A DNA stretch of 64,000 nucleotides from Escallonia rubra (GCA_033065855.1 JAVXUO010000497.1:154001-218000); one strand, 5' to 3'. Shown: positions 32,561-45,590, counted from the first letter of the stretch. Program-made: numbers and translations. Notes: generated by a model not told the origin, from the letters alone.

Positions 32561-34800
32561 CGGTACAATATTGCCTCCTAAATTATAATGCTACCTAGTG
32601 GCTAATGATAAATTTCATGTTTTCCATGTGCTTAATGGAGTTGACCTACCTTATGACGTGCTATTATTTTCTTTTAGACAGGTTTCGAGGTTCTTATAGT
32701 TACAATTCCAACTTTTCAGATCAAATACTACCTCATCACAATGAAATACTGCTGAGAAGAAGGCTCTTCACCGCAGTTTTTGTAGCGGTTACACAAAATT
32801 ATTCGGTTTTAAATGAAATGGACCCTCATTGCCATGCTTGAAGATTCTCCTATTAAAATGGGATCACCTGATCTTGTCCTTGTAGTAGCAAGAGGTAATT
32901 GTCTGAGTCTTAGCCTTCTTCCGTTTCTTCTTCAGGATGCAGCTACCATGTTACCGTCAGTCTCGTTATCTAAATCTGCTTTCTGGTATAGCAAGATCGA
33001 ATTCTTTGGGTCCCCTCATGCTGTTAACGAGATTGTATGGGGGTATGTTGTTCCTTTTTGCAATGTATTGAAAACATGATTAACTTACGGTGAGGTGTGT
33101 GTACCCGAGGATTTGCTGCATGCACTCTTAGATTGTTGTGAATTTTGTCAAGGGCATTCGTGTCTTAGCACTCGAGAGAGAGTGTTAATTCTGATCAACT
33201 GTTTCCGGAAAGAAGTTGTTAGTCACTGCTTGCCCTCTCCAAAAGGCTTAACATGTGGAAAATCCAAGGGTGATGGCATTTGCTTTACTTGTATGTATGG
33301 GTCAATACTTTGTTCAAACTCTCCGAGTGTGTGCGCAGCTTGATCCCTCGTAAACATTCAAGCAGATGCCATTTGCCACCAATTGTTTTTTTTTTTTTTA
33401 ATTGTAGAGTTGCTTTTCAAAATCAAGGAATCCATTACAAGAGTCGGTAGTCCAAGCATCTACACCTATGGAACATCCCAACTTTTCAAAACCTTGCAAA
33501 AATAAACCCATCGGCTTTAAATAGCCACTAAATTGGTTTTGCGCCAAAGTTCGTGTTGTCTAACCAATTTCAACAACTTATACTCCCAAAAATACTGGAA
33601 ACTGTAATGCTTTCTAATGAAAAAAATATACATTCAGTTTACAGGAGTGCTATAAGCTACCTCTTAAGCTGGTGACGAATTGCAATGTAATTTTTTTAAT
33701 GTGTCACAACAAAATGAATTGTTTATCGGTCCACACACCATGCTTCATTTGACTTCCTTTTACTAAAATCGCTAGATTTTAGAACCAAATACCCCATCTA
33801 CCATGCAATGAACTCCCAACATTGAAACAAAAGCTTAACCTACCAAGTGGGCGTTTGAAATAGATTTTGCACTGATTAAACTTGTTTTAAAACAGTCTAC
33901 AACAGGTATGTGTGGTGTTTTAGAAATAGAAATAAGTGTTTAAAACCATAAATCACACTTGTGGTTTATCGTTTTTCACACGTTTAGAGAAATAGTTTGA
34001 TCTACAAAAGAACTAGATTACCCTCGTATATGACATTTTTTTATTTTTTTGAGGCTGTTCAATTTAGTACTTCAGTAACCTTATTGCACACTACCAAGTA
34101 GAAAGAAAGGGTGGATATGATAATATACAAAAGGGTGAAAAATTTGTCATAATATTGAAATTTATTTGTAAGGGACATGATATTTAATATTTCTATAAAT
34201 TTGGTTGTTATATTTGAAATTATAAACTTCCCTTAAAAATTTTGGTAAAGAATGTATTAAGAATCTTGCATTTTCTTTTGACGCCCTTTGGTCATTTTTT
34301 CACATTGAAACTGTTTTCAGCACTTTACCGAAACGCCTTAAAGTATTTAACAAGTGTTTTCACAGCTTTTGTCAAATAGAAACTAATTTGCTAATAACTG
34401 ATTAAAACTGATTTTTACAAATTGTTTCGGTTTTAATCTAAAAAAAAAATTGAAAATCAATTTGAAACGGAATCCAAGTCTCAAACGAAATATAAGTAAA
34501 CCTAAAAAACAAAGGTGGCTTCACACTTAGAATGCGAGAAAAGGATCAAGTTTCTCTTGAGATAAGCGTTAAAGAAGTATCTTTTAACCAAAAAAAAAAA
34601 AAAAACTCCTCTTTTCAATGTTGAAACAGGCCAGATTCAAAAACAAAACAGAAAAGAAATTCAAAATTCGAAAAAAGAAAACAGAAGGCGCATGGGCATG
34701 GGCACGTGGAATCATATATGACTTTGTACACCCATGGAGTGCAAACATTGTTGGAAAAACCAAAAGGACTATTTGCATGCATATTTGCCTATAAACATAT
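32561..34800. other. VPS54 3' intergenic region
   Basis: AT-rich sequence without a recognisable gene. The open frames at 32605-33343 are short and adjacent, and I cannot place them. One (33095-33343) has a PEDLLHALLDC stretch that weakly resembles an L1 zinc-finger region. Poly-T and poly-A runs at about 33385 and 34592 suggest old retroposon tails. Confidence 0.4.
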
Positions 34801-34801
34801 A

Positions 34802-35107
34802 TTCTCTTCGTCCCTTTTTATTTGATCACCTTTGACATGTACGCTTATTTAGAATATGAATTATATTTTATGAGTTCCATTCTACCCCAAGAGAGAAAAA
34901 GAGATATGGAGGGAAGAAAATGGGCTAAAAGAGAGAAAAATGGGTTGGTGGAAGATTAAATGCGGAGAGAGAAATAAAATAAAAAAAGTGTAAAAAGGAT
35001 AAACATGAAAAAAAATACTTATGGAATCTTTCTTAATATAGAAAGTGATCACTTTTTTGGGACTACCGAAAAAGAAAATACGATCAATTAATTAGGGACA
35101 GATGGAG
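34802..35107. mobile_element. Stowaway-like MITE
   Basis: It is 306 bp with degenerate terminal repeats TTCTCTTCGTCCCTTTTTAT / AGGGACAGATGGAG and TA on both sides (34800-34801 and 35108-35109). The CTCC(G/A)TC.GTCCC start is typical of plant mariner-derived Stowaways. The interior is AT- and GA-rich. Confidence 0.6.
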
Positions 35108-35251
35108 TAAATGTCAATCGAAGGAGATCAAAAAAGCAAATCGGAGGAGGAGATCAAATCAAAGCAGAGACTAGTGTGTGTTTATGCATATAGTGTGTGA
35201 CGGGTTTGAACCCTTCAATATATTTCCTAAAAGTTTTCCCTACTTTTTCCT

Positions 35252-35255
<4 letters not shown>

Positions 35256-35296
<41 letters not shown>
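35256..35296. repeat. (TA)n microsatellite
   Basis: About twenty TA dinucleotides with one interruption. It directly abuts the 3' end of the large reverse-strand LINE and may derive from its tail. Confidence 0.9.
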
Positions 35297-35304
<8 letters not shown>

Positions 35305-35721
35305 AAAGAAGAAACAACAATTTTAACATATGCAAGGGGCATACCCAGGAATACAACAAGGGAACGCAAGTCTCGCAAAGGAAGGGCTAACAAGTACACA
35401 TAAACTAGGCTAAAACATGTCACACTGGCATTAATACAAAAGAGGTAATACATAACTACCGAAGCCAAAGCAACAATAGAAAAAACACTTTGGCTACCGT
35501 CTATCTGTAAACAGGTCGAAACAGTTGAGTGCAACCCTGGACAAATTCTGCCGATGCACAATAGTGACCACCATGAAGGTAACATGATCAGGTGAAGACA
35601 CTGGAGAGCTTGAAGATCCTGCTATAAAATGACCACTGCACTACAAACAACGACAAGTCACGCCAACCCATCAGATTCAATTTGGAAAAACCTGCCAATC
35701 CACAACAGTCAACATAAGAAT
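35297..35721 (-). pseudogene. LINE 3' UTR end
   Basis: The - strand sequence (a TATGCCCCTTGCATATG block, then TTTCTTCTTTTATATA) continues the 3' UTR at 40142. It is separated from it by the 35722-40136 solo LTR with agaat duplicated on both sides. Confidence 0.65.
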
Positions 35722-35723
35722 TG

Positions 35724-35998
35724 TCACGACCCGAACCCATGGATATCCATGAACTAGGTCCGTGACCGGCTGCAGGCTCACTAACTTCCAACATGGCTCT
35801 GCCAGACATACTACAACCTGTACTCAAGATTAAATCTAACACACTAGATTCGTGACCATGAGCTAGGTCACGACCTGAACCCATGGATGGCCATAAGCTA
35901 GATTCATGACCGGCCGCAGGCCCACTAAACCTCCAACAGGGCTCTGCCAGGCGTACTACAACCTGTACTCAAGATTAAATCTAACACACTAGATTCTA
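35724..35998. repeat. Tandem duplication of the LTR terminus
   Basis: Units start at 35724 and 35868, each beginning TCACGACC(C/T)GAACCCATGG and containing TACAACCTGTACTCAAG then CTAACACACTAGATTC. The terminal approximately 140 bp of the LTR has therefore been duplicated. Confidence 0.85.
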
Positions 35999-36177
35999 AA
36001 TTAATTACTTGGCAACTAAGAGCCGCACTTAGAAATTCTTCAACTGTCATAAATAAACTTCAATTACATGTCACTAAAATTTATAAATAAATTCGGGAGT
36101 CCTAAGTTCCCTACATAATTTCATCCAAGAATTAAAATGCCCTAAGAAAACTTCAATTCCCTAATGACCATCTCCTG

Positions 36178-36432
36178 TGACTCCATCCTCATGACCCTCA
36201 TGAATGTCGAGTTCAATTATGTAGTCACCTGAAAACATTTATAACAAAGTGAGCTTGGGGTTTTAATAAACCCCAAAAACCTATTTGAAGGGCATGGACT
36301 CCATCCTCATGACCCTCATGAATGTCGAGTTCAATTATGTAGTCACCTAAAAACATTTATAACAGAGTGAGATCGGGGGCCAGTAAGTACACATACCATG
36401 CCCTTAAAATAGGTTTTTGGGGTTTATTAAAA
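36178..36432. repeat. Direct duplication plus inverted repeat within the LTR
   Basis: The CTCCATCCTCATGACCCTCA block recurs at about 36180 and 36299. Between them, 36255-36298 is the reverse complement of 36398-36432 (CCCTTAAAATAGGTTTTTGG and GGGTTTATTAAAAC). This pattern suggests replication template switching. Confidence 0.75.
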
Positions 36433-37725
36433 CATACCATGGATTTTCTTTCCAAGATTAGGCAATCAATATCATCATAATGAAAATTGCTTTAATACAC
36501 ACACACACACACACACACACACAAGTACTTGCACAAAAAGATTCTCAAAACTGGGGTATGACATCAAGAAGCTCACAAAATAACTAACACAGCTCATCAC
36601 AACTTAGGTATGTTGCGGCAGCGTACAATCCACCCTAGCCCATAATCCCTACTTCACCCGGGATAAATATTATTGTTCGATCAGAGTACAAGCCCCCCTG
36701 ACTAGGGCCCACAATTCCTCTTCTGCCCGGGATACATATTATTGTGGATGCAGGGGCGAACCACGAGCAACAGTACTATTCATCAACATATGGTCCCGTC
36801 GACCAGGACCCACAATCCAACTTTCTCCCATGGATATGGGGCACAACAACCAAGCCAAATTTACTATCTCATCAACATAAACCAAATTTAAAACAACTAC
36901 TCATAGAAACATTACATGGCAATTTTAACTCATATTCTAGTCGAACAATTTAACATGAAAATATAAGCAATACAAAGACTTCAAAAACTTTCATTTGATG
37001 GAATCATGTCTATGTTTACATATATTGGAGAGTAATGTATACGAAAGAACATGGCAGAAGTACTTGCCTTACTCGACAACTGATTCTGGTACTTGCTCAA
37101 AAGCTAGTCCTAACTCTTGTCTATCGAAACCTAAACGACAAACCATACTGATGTTAATTCTTGATGCTCAATCATGCCTAATAGCTATTTTATCTTGAGT
37201 GAAATTATGAAAATACCCCCCCACCACTTGTGTAAAATTACAAAAATACCTCCGACTCCTAACATACCCATTCACACCCAAAAATAATCCAAAATACCTT
37301 TTTAAACTATTAGGTGGGTTTTTTGGACTAAAAAGTCCCTTTGGGAATTTCCGCTCAAAAACCCTAAATCGCTCCCTAAATTGAACGTTACGACTCAAAT
37401 TTCAAAAGCAAATCAATCGGCACTAGAATGCCGCAAAATTTCAGACACTCAAGTGTCTTAGTAAAATCAGATCACTGTAAATTGTTTGGCTAAAACTAAG
37501 TTTATTTACTGCATCAAATAATTCAAAAACTGGTTTTGAAATAAAATCATTTCAGACCCTTTGCATGCTCAGAAAAATCCCATAAAATTCCACGACATAG
37601 GTTTCATAAAAAAAAGGGAGTTTCAGTTTTGCACTTTGCCTAAATCAACCTCTAAACATCTCACACCAAAAAAAAATCAAAATAGGAACTGCCATCCAAC
37701 TTGTCACTATTCATCATCTTCTACC

Positions 37726-38936
37726 GGGTTAATTTTACGCTATACCCTGTACTTAGGGGTCAGTTGCACCCAGCACCCCAGGGTTTTTAAATTGGCACCC
37801 AACACCAAACAATTCAAAAATCTTGGCACCCAGCACCAGATGACGGTCAAAATATATGTTGACCAAATGACTGTTAGTTTTTTAGGGGCAAAAAAGTCTT
37901 ATCAACCAATTGTCACTCCACGTCATTTCCCTCCTCACGCACACCCACACACATACAGACTCAGACCGTAGCTGTCATTAGAAGGAAGAAGAACTCAAGT
38001 TTAACGAGCAAAACACGAAGGCCCAAAACGCGACAACGGCCCAGGCTCCGGCCCCGGCCTCCGACGCCTGCAATGGCATTTTCCTCTCCTACGCCATATG
38101 TCACCAGATCCATGGACCACTGGCCATCAGCTGAGTAAACAGTGATGGGTCTCTCTTCTTTTCTTCACCGGTCAACCACCTCGACACTGCCTTGCCGCTA
38201 CCAGATCGACGATCCATGATCTGCCGCCACTCAACCGCCGGGTCTCTTTGCCGGTGCCGAAAGTCGACACCTGTAAGAAAAAAAGTCTTCATCCGGTGAT
38301 TAATCGATGATGGCGACCGCGATGGGTCAACGACTGGCACATGATGATGGCAGCGAAGGCCAATGGGGCTCTTCGGGGGCTAACCTTGGTTAGCATGCTA
38401 GCTCGTGGTCTTCGGCAACAGATTTGGTGATCAAAGGAGTTGATTGCTACTGCAGGATTTGCAGCGGAGTGGTGGGGATCTGCAAATCTAGGTCGGCACT
38501 TGGTTGGAGAATTTGTAGTGGGTGGCAGTGGTGGGAAGAGGGGAGATGGTGGTTGGTTATGCTAGGGGGTGAAGGGGGAGGGCAAAGATTGGTGGTGGTT
38601 TGCGAATGTAACAGGTGGTGATGGGATGCAGTGGTTGGCTATGGTGATAAACTGGGAAAATGGGTTAATCAGTGAACGTGAGAGTGGGGTGGAGTTGCGG
38701 GGCGGGGGAAGAGAGTTATGGCTGTTGAGGGAAAATGATGACGTGGTGTGTATAGTTGCTGACTAGGATGGCAGGTGGATTCCACGGGTGAACATACCAT
38801 TTTGCCCTAAAAAAATTAACGGACATCTGGTCAAAAGTCATTTTGACCGTCATTTGGTGTTGGGTGCCAATTTTAAAACCCTAGGGTGCTGGGTGCAACT
38901 GACCCCTAAGTACAGGGTGTAGCGTAAAATTAACCC
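37726..38936. mobile_element. Mutator-like element (Pack-MULE candidate) with perfect 9-bp duplication
   Basis: A long terminal inverted repeat of about 85 bp begins GGGTTAATTTTACGCTA and ends in its complement. The 9-bp target-site duplication tcttctacc is perfect (37717-37725 and 38937-38945). The 1.2 kb interior is GC-rich, unlike its surroundings, carries no transposase, and includes a short COBRA-like fragment (38021-38098). It is inserted in the 35722-40136 solo LTR. Confidence 0.88.
38021..38098 (+). pseudogene. Captured COBRA-like (COBL7-type) gene fragment
   Basis: The frame AQNATTAQAPAPASDACNGI then FLSYA resembles the start of the mature N-terminal region of COBL7-group GPI-anchored proteins, which have APAP..S.CNGIFLSY. 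Similarity is lost after about 26 residues. This is a short match recognised by eye; chance or another family is possible. Confidence 0.4.
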
Positions 38937-40141
38937 TCTTCTACCTCAAGAAAACCCTAACCCTAATTTCTACTCTCTCTTTTTTTCCTCATCAAGCACA
39001 ACCACCACCCTTGCCATAGCTGTCCCACGACCACCATGGCTGTCATGGCAGCCTCTTTCTCCCTCTCTTTCCTCGACCTCAAACCACCACTCAAAACCCT
39101 AGCCCTAATTCCTTTTCTTTCTTTCTCTCTCTACACTCCACATACACCATCACCACCACGGCTGCACACCACAACGCCTCCCTCTTTTATTTCCCCATTC
39201 TTCTCTCATCTAAAAACCACAAACCACATACACAACACCTTCAAACACTGCTGTCCACACAATTGCCTGATTCCCCCTCTCTTCCCCCCCCCCCCCTTCT
39301 TCTTCAGAAAATACACAACACACACAACGCACGGCTACCCCATGGCAACCCCTTCCCTTCCCTTTTTACCCTCACATTGGCAGCCCCCAATGCACCACTA
39401 CACAACCCACACCACCACACTAAGAACCCCCCTATACGGCTGCCTACACGGTAGCCCTTTCTTCTCTCTTTTTTCACCTTTGCATGCACAAAAGAATCAC
39501 AGGAGAAGCAGCCCCTCTTGCTGTTGTTTCCTCCCTTCCCTTTCACTCATTTCACACACACAAACACCCATTCGCACTGCCGTAACAGCCCTCACACGGC
39601 TATCCTCAGCAGTCCCTCTTTTCCCCTTGTCGTTACCCGCATAACCCACCATCACCCACTTCACAAACAACACAACACCACCACCGCACAATCACCTACA
39701 TCACGACTGCCCTATGGTAGCCTCCGTTCATCCATTAACCCCCTCACAAAAATACCATCACACACTCACACCAATGAACACTAAATTCACACACAAAAAC
39801 ATGTTTAAAATACCCAATAACACGACCGAAATTAAAGAAGAAGGCTAAGAATTTTTACCTTGAAGTTTTCTTGACCTAGATGGGTTTTCCCTCATCCTTT
39901 CTCTCCCTTTTTCACGTAAATGGGGCTGGCAGAAATTCCTTGGATGGCTGCCTCCTTAAGATTCCTTTTTATATGGTTGCCTAGCTTGGAAGACTTTCTA
40001 CCACACCTAGCTATTTTTTCTCATTTCACCCATACTCTCTTAAAAGACCACCATATGATTTTAGATTAAGGTTAATGCAAATAAAGTTTTTCGACAATTA
40101 AAGTTTTTGTTGACGCAATAAAATATGGGCATTACAAGAAT

Positions 40142-41797
40142 ACACCATCATCAAGCGAGAACGCCACCTGGACCAAACCATCCCATCAAGCCAATCATTC
40201 AGCCTAACAAACTATGCCAGTACTTCTCAATCTGCCCATCGCCTAAGGCCAACGAAGGGGCACATGGAGATCGGGTGCACTTGGCATCAACTAGAGTCTC
40301 CACACGCTAGACATCAATGAGGAATACCACTCGCAGCAGAGTATAATGTACAAGGGGCATATGCAAGGGAGGGAGACCCCTCTGACAATACCAATAACAC
40401 CTCAAAGACAAGAGGCTAGATCAGAAAAGGCACATACATGCCCTCAGCAAAACAAGTACACGGGGCAATACCCTGGGATAACTAACAAATACAATGTACG
40501 CAGTGCATACCCCAGAGGCGTAGCAAAGCTCAATAATAGCTAATACATAGATCTGTAAATAAGGACAACCATATGCATATCTTAGGCCATATATCAACAA
40601 AAGTAAGAAAACCAGAAGTAAGCATGAAGAGAATATCAGGAATCAAATCCCCTCAACAAAAGACTGGGGGCTAGCCTATAAAAGGGTCCCTTGAGAGGAA
40701 GTAGAAATGGCATATCCAGCGGATGAAGACAAAGCATGGATACGGGTATCAACGCCAATCAACTCGAACAACAAGTGATTAGGGGAAAGAAGCCTGACAT
40801 AGCAAAGAGGCTACAAGGACCTAACCCCCAAGACAAGAGCCGGGGGTAAGGGAAAGAGCCATACTTGAAAGGATCTTGCACTCTACCCTCGGCAAAAGGT
40901 ATGATAACCAGAGGAAGTGCCGCATCAAACCATCACTGGTCCACACTCATCACTCAGAAAAGAACACTAATCCCTCTACCAAGCTACCCACGGTAGTGAC
41001 CCTAAAGTTCTCACATGACTGAAAGCCATATCTCACCAACCCAAGAAAGAGAAAGAAAAGGAGAAAGAAAATAAGTAAAAGATGGAGACTGAACCCCACC
41101 CAAAACCAAATATCACCAAAACTTTTACCAAGGCGGGATCAAGTGAAGATGGAGTCTGGGAGCTTCCATTCACCCTGGAACCATCGATTAATTGGTTGGC
41201 TACTTTCCTACAAGAGAACTAACAGAACAAGAAACCAAATCAGTATATTTATTCTAGAAGGAACGAAAATTTCGCTCTCTCCAGATGTTGTACTCCAGCG
41301 CTTGTAAAAGCTATCCAGCAAACCAACGCCGGGAATCCAGGGCTCTGCCATTCAGAGGAAGCTCTATCAATCGTACCTTGCCAACTTAACATAGGCCAGT
41401 AAAAGTTGCATTTCTTTTGAATAATAGACCATAATGTATGCATGAAAGGAAAGCTAAAAATAGATGATCATGAGACTCAAAAAGAAGGAGGCAGAAAACA
41501 CAACTCATGCTAGGAATGGACTGAAAAGAAAATAACCTATCTTGGGTGCTTAACCTCTCCCTAATGGCAAGCCACAAGATAAAGTTATGTTGTGGAACAT
41601 GCCACTTTCACGACAACAGGTAAGCCTAACTAATTACAAGTCGTTTAGGCCGTACGGCCTCCCATGTACTCACAATGGAGAACTCCCCAGAGCCACTAAC
41701 AGTCCAAACAATTTTATCAAGTATGTCCGGAGCATGTTGAAAGGAGCTTGGGGCACTCGCACAAAGCTCCATTAGCTTAAGCGTATTGGACACAAGC
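40142..41797 (-). pseudogene. LINE ORF2 zinc-finger region and 3' UTR
   Basis: ORF2 signatures are SGEFSIVSTWEAVRPKRLVI, WLAIRERLSTQDRLFSF, a CVFC..SHDHLF zinc-finger remnant and IIQKKCNFYWPMLSWQG. Below about 41150 the sequence is LINE-like 3' UTR with GTATGC..CTTGCATATG motifs on the - strand. Confidence 0.75.
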
Positions 41798-43717
41798 TGT
41801 AACGCCCCGAATTTTCGGAGCGTTAATATCGAATAAACAGAGTCAGAAAACCTTAAAGTATCAAAAATTCTCCCCAAGTGGTCATTCAGAGCATGTACTA
41901 ATTAATCCCAAATATACATCAATAAATTCCATAGTGGCATAAAGCATTTATATAATCCAAAGTACTCCGGCACGGAGTTCCAAAATAAAATCTTAACAAT
42001 TTCAATGTGTCTTAATTATTACATCTAGAGATACTAAAACTGAGTCTGAGATAAAAATCGCTACTTCTCAGTCACACAGCTAGCCCCGTAATCCAATCTC
42101 ACCTACTCATCACCTGAAAGGAAAAATAATAAGGGAGTGAGCCAAATGCCCAGTAAGGTCGCTCAAAGAACCAATCAAAAGGAATTAAAAAATGTTTGAG
42201 AAACGAGATTACGGAGATACAAAATTTTAACGGAACAGATACCAGACCGAATTTCAAAATGCAAAAATATATCTTTATACAGAAACAGATACTCGAGAGC
42301 CATTCAGAATAAGGTCACACATGCCATCACAGACACGTGTAACCAGGTTCAGAAAATAAGATCGCGATCTCTAACTCATCCCACTGAGCTAGCCCACGTT
42401 CCATTCCTAGCCCACGTTCCATTACACGTGGGTAAGTCAAAAATATAAAAGTCACATACAACGTGACATGACTCACCAAAACATATATTAGAGACAAAAA
42501 AAATTGTTTAAGCAATACTTAGTAATAGGCCGCACATAGTCGGTCAACCATTACAATAAACAGACATTCGAAGGTAGCGACACAATTTAATTGTGGATCT
42601 AGACGAGATCAACTGAAACTAAATACGTACGAGCATATTGGGTTACAGAATAGGAGACGGGTATACGAAACAGTGAATAACATGAAATTGTACGAGAGAA
42701 AATTGACGCGCAAAACAAATAAAGAATTGCATCCAACTGGCATGCACAAAGAAGGGAAATTTGTGACCTACGACAGCCAAAACAAGGCTAGTCAATGAAG
42801 GGATCTGTACCAATTTTCATGTAAAACAAAACCTAAATTCTCTTGGCCAACTGACACACACACACACACGAGTCAGCCACAGAGTAAAAGGCTTCTGAAT
42901 GTCTCTTCAAATATACTATATTACCAAAATGATGATGACAAAAGGGCATGATTTCAAGACAAACGTGGCATGCAATTCAAAGATGAAGACTATGAAAAAA
43001 GATCCAAATTTATATAATAAAAATCAAAAGAGATGAATCACATCATGGAATAAATCTAGTATAGCCACGTAATGGACTATTAAAATAAAAAAAACCAGCT
43101 TGGGGTTAGTTAGCAAACAGATTGTATATATGACGAGGCCAACATTCGACGGCAGAAAGGTTATGGATATAGGATTATGCACTTTTGAAGGATAGAAATA
43201 ATTATGTGCATCATAAATTTTAGATTTCAAAAAGAAATTAAACTCTTACGATATCGGATTGATTGATCCAATGCTGATTTAGATTTCAATAACAGTAAAC
43301 CCTTACCTCCAATTGTGTAATTCAATCCCAAAACTTTGATCTTCTAAATCAATGGCATCAAACTCCCTAAAAATCAATATACCCTAAAGTTATAGTTAGG
43401 GTTTCAGCAATAACAAAAATTCGTAAGGATTTCAACTACAAACCTCAATTCGATACCCGAAAATAAATTCTTACCTCGAAGTAATGATCAAACTCTCAAA
43501 AGGCTCTTCCTAGGGATTCTCTGGAGACTTTTATGAACTTTTGGTGTACTCTTTGGGTTCTTACAAAATATATATAATACGTAAAATGTTAATAACCTAA
43601 AGATATATACTTATATTCCTAAAATAAAAATTATAGAATACCCATTACGTCCCCAAACTATCTAGATTTTAATTTTCCTCTTTTTTTATAAGCAATTTAA
43701 ATATGCGGGGTCTAACA
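41798..43717. mobile_element. 1.9 kb solo LTR with perfect 5-bp duplication
   Basis: It starts TGTAACGCCCCGAATTTTCG and ends GCGGGGTCTAACA, flanked by caagc (41793-41797 and 43718-43722). The interior is AT-rich with a small (AC)n run, a short direct repeat (CCCACGTTCCATT at about 42393 and 42411), and no retroelement coding domain. TGTAACGCCCC ends are typical of plant Ty3/gypsy LTRs. It is inserted in the LINE ORF2. Confidence 0.85.
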
Positions 43718-43999
43718 CAAGCCAGGCCACGAGGAGCCCAATATCACATCTCAAACCCTAACTTTCCTATCCAACCCCGAGTAAGATATAATCCTATGAT
43801 CCAAAGTAGGAACGATAGGGCCGATCGGGTGCCACCAATTAAACCATAAAGAGATCCGGCTACCATCCTCGACAACATACTGGGGAAAGGAGTGGATCAC
43901 ATCCCTAACCATGAGAATCTTGTGCCAGGACCTGCTACAATCACTAGGGCGTGAGACTTCCCAAAAGCTCTTTCCAATTAGAATGTTGGACTTAACCTA
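43718..43999 (-). pseudogene. LINE ORF2 segment between two solo LTRs
   Basis: It reads VKSNILIGKSFWEVSRPSDC, then SWHKILMVRDVIHSF and SRISLWFNWWHPIGP. It joins the SLWSR end of the 46931-47340 piece; the codon at the join is TAG where Trp is usual. Confidence 0.85.
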
Positions 44000-44158
44000 T
44001 GTTCCCAACCTATTCTGGTCATACCCAAGGGCCCAATAGGAGTCCTATTTCACGCGAACACGTCGACATTGTCAACGGTCAATTTTCCAACGCATCAAAC
44101 CGGTCAGCGCCCGCGCGCCAAAGACACTTGTTTTTCTCGTTCCGCGCGCTTCGTGCGT

Positions 44159-45040
44159 GACTTAGACATTTTATATCACGTCGACGTCACTAACGCTAGC
44201 GCGATCGTCACGCCGAGACCATCCGAACACCTTTCCATCAAAAATATCGGCCGACGGCGCATTTGGAGAAGCTGGGTCAAGGGGGAAAATGGCCTTGGTC
44301 AAGCCCAGGAGGTCGGCCTCGGCCTTCCCCAGGCCATAGGGGTCGGCCTCGGCCTCCTGGGGGGCTTGGCCTTGGCCACTTTCCCCCGGTGGTTCACCCC
44401 TTCCCGCATACCCCTTTTTCGTACTTCTTTCCCCTCGTACGCTTCGTACGTAACCTTGATACCTTGATCGCTATGTGGGTATGATTCTTGGCAACGCGCT
44501 CGTCATAACGCAACTTTTGGAATCATCATTGCCCATCAAAACACCTACCGTCGGCGCGCCCGAAGTTCACCAAGAGGGGGGAGTGGCCCTGGGCTCCTTC
44601 GTGAGAGTTGGCCATTTGGCCTTGGCCAACCCCAGGGGGGTCGGCCTCGGCCTTCCCCAGGCCATAGGAGTCGGCCTCGGCCTCCTGGAGGGCTTGGCCT
44701 CGGCCATTTTCCCCCGGTGGTTCACCCCTCTGTGCAAACCCCTTTCCGCACTTTTTTCACGTGACTTTGACATCTCGTTCGTCATGTAGGTACGATTCAC
44801 GTCGACACGCTTGTCATAATGCAACTTTCGGATTTGTCTTTGCTCATCAAACCACCTACCGTCGGCGCGCCTGAAGTTCACCAAGATGGGGGAGTGGCCT
44901 TGGGCTCCTTCATGGGAGTTGGCCATTTGGCCTTGGCCAACCCCAGGGGGTCGGCCTCGGCCTTCCCCATGCCTAGGGGGTCGGCCTTGGCCTCCATGAG
45001 GGGTTAGCCTTGGCCTTCCCCCCATTTGGGCCAATGGTCT
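44159..45040. repeat. Class A tandem repeats, three units of about 310-330 bp
   Basis: Each unit has the core GGTCGGCCTCGGCCTTCCCC (starting 44311, 44639 and 44949) followed by a second GTCGGCCT(C/T)GGCCTCC. Units 2 and 3 also share CACCTACCGTCGGCGCGCC. They are very rich in GGCC and CpG. Confidence 0.85.
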
Positions 45041-45160
45041 CCCCTCCCGCGCGCACCATAACTACCAACTTGTCATTACTATATATTGCATTCATTATCT
45101 TGTTATGACAGGCACACTCAGCTCACATCTCGTCTTCAGGACACCCGATGCGCGCCCGAG

Positions 45161-45590
45161 CGCCATCGTCATGATACGTGCCCCCGGCACCAAGTATTGC
45201 TCCACGACGTTCGTTGCCGCGCCCTCGCGCCATTCTCATGATACGTGCCCCGGTACCAAATATTGCTCCGCGACGTTCGTCGCCGCGCCCTCGCGCCATC
45301 GTCATGATACGTGCCCTGGCACCAAATATTACTCCGCGACGTTCGTCGCCGCGCTCTCGCGCCATCGTCATGATACGTGCCCCCGGCGCCAAGTATTGCT
45401 TCGCGACGTTCGTCGTCGCACCACTTTCATAACACGTGCCCCCGGCACCAAGTATTGCTCCGTGACGTTCGTCGCCGCGCACTTGCGCCATTCTCATGAT
45501 ACGTGCCCCGGCACCAAATATTGCTCCGTGACGATCGTCGCCACACCACTTTCACAACACGTGCCCCAGGCACCAGGTATTGTTTCGTGC
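45161..45590. repeat. Class B tandem repeats, seven units of about 60-67 bp
   Basis: Units begin at 45161, 45228, 45294, 45360, 45420, 45487 and 45543 with (CGCC or ACCA) then a CATGATACGTGCCCC-like core, and carry GCACCAA(G/A)TATTGCTCC and GACGTTCGTCGCC. They are dense in CpG. Confidence 0.88.

Larger units (their letters stand above)
35722..40136 (-). mobile_element. 4.4 kb solo LTR with perfect 5-bp duplication
   Basis: It starts TGTCACGACCC and ends GGGCATTACA, flanked by agaat (35717-35721 and 40137-40141). It is related by eye to 56898-62010; shared blocks include GTCCGTGACCGGC, CCAGTAAGTACACATACC and CTTGTCTATCGAAACCTAAA. It is also related to the forward LTR at 47341-50029, so this copy lies on the - strand. 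It contains a 1.2 kb MULE, an (AC)n run (36497-36522), and CCA/CCT-rich sequence at 38946-39840 whose long open frames are compositional artefacts. No gag or pol is present. Confidence 0.85.

Noticed and set aside
33095-33343. A Cys-rich open frame downstream of VPS54.
   Set aside because: PEDLLHALLDC resembles an L1 zinc-finger region only weakly, and no flanking LINE domain supports it. I could not call it a gene or an element.
39036-39644. A 202-codon Pro/Ser/Leu-rich open frame.
   Set aside because: It lies in the pyrimidine-rich part of a solo LTR, has no recognisable domain, and several other frames are open over the same bases.
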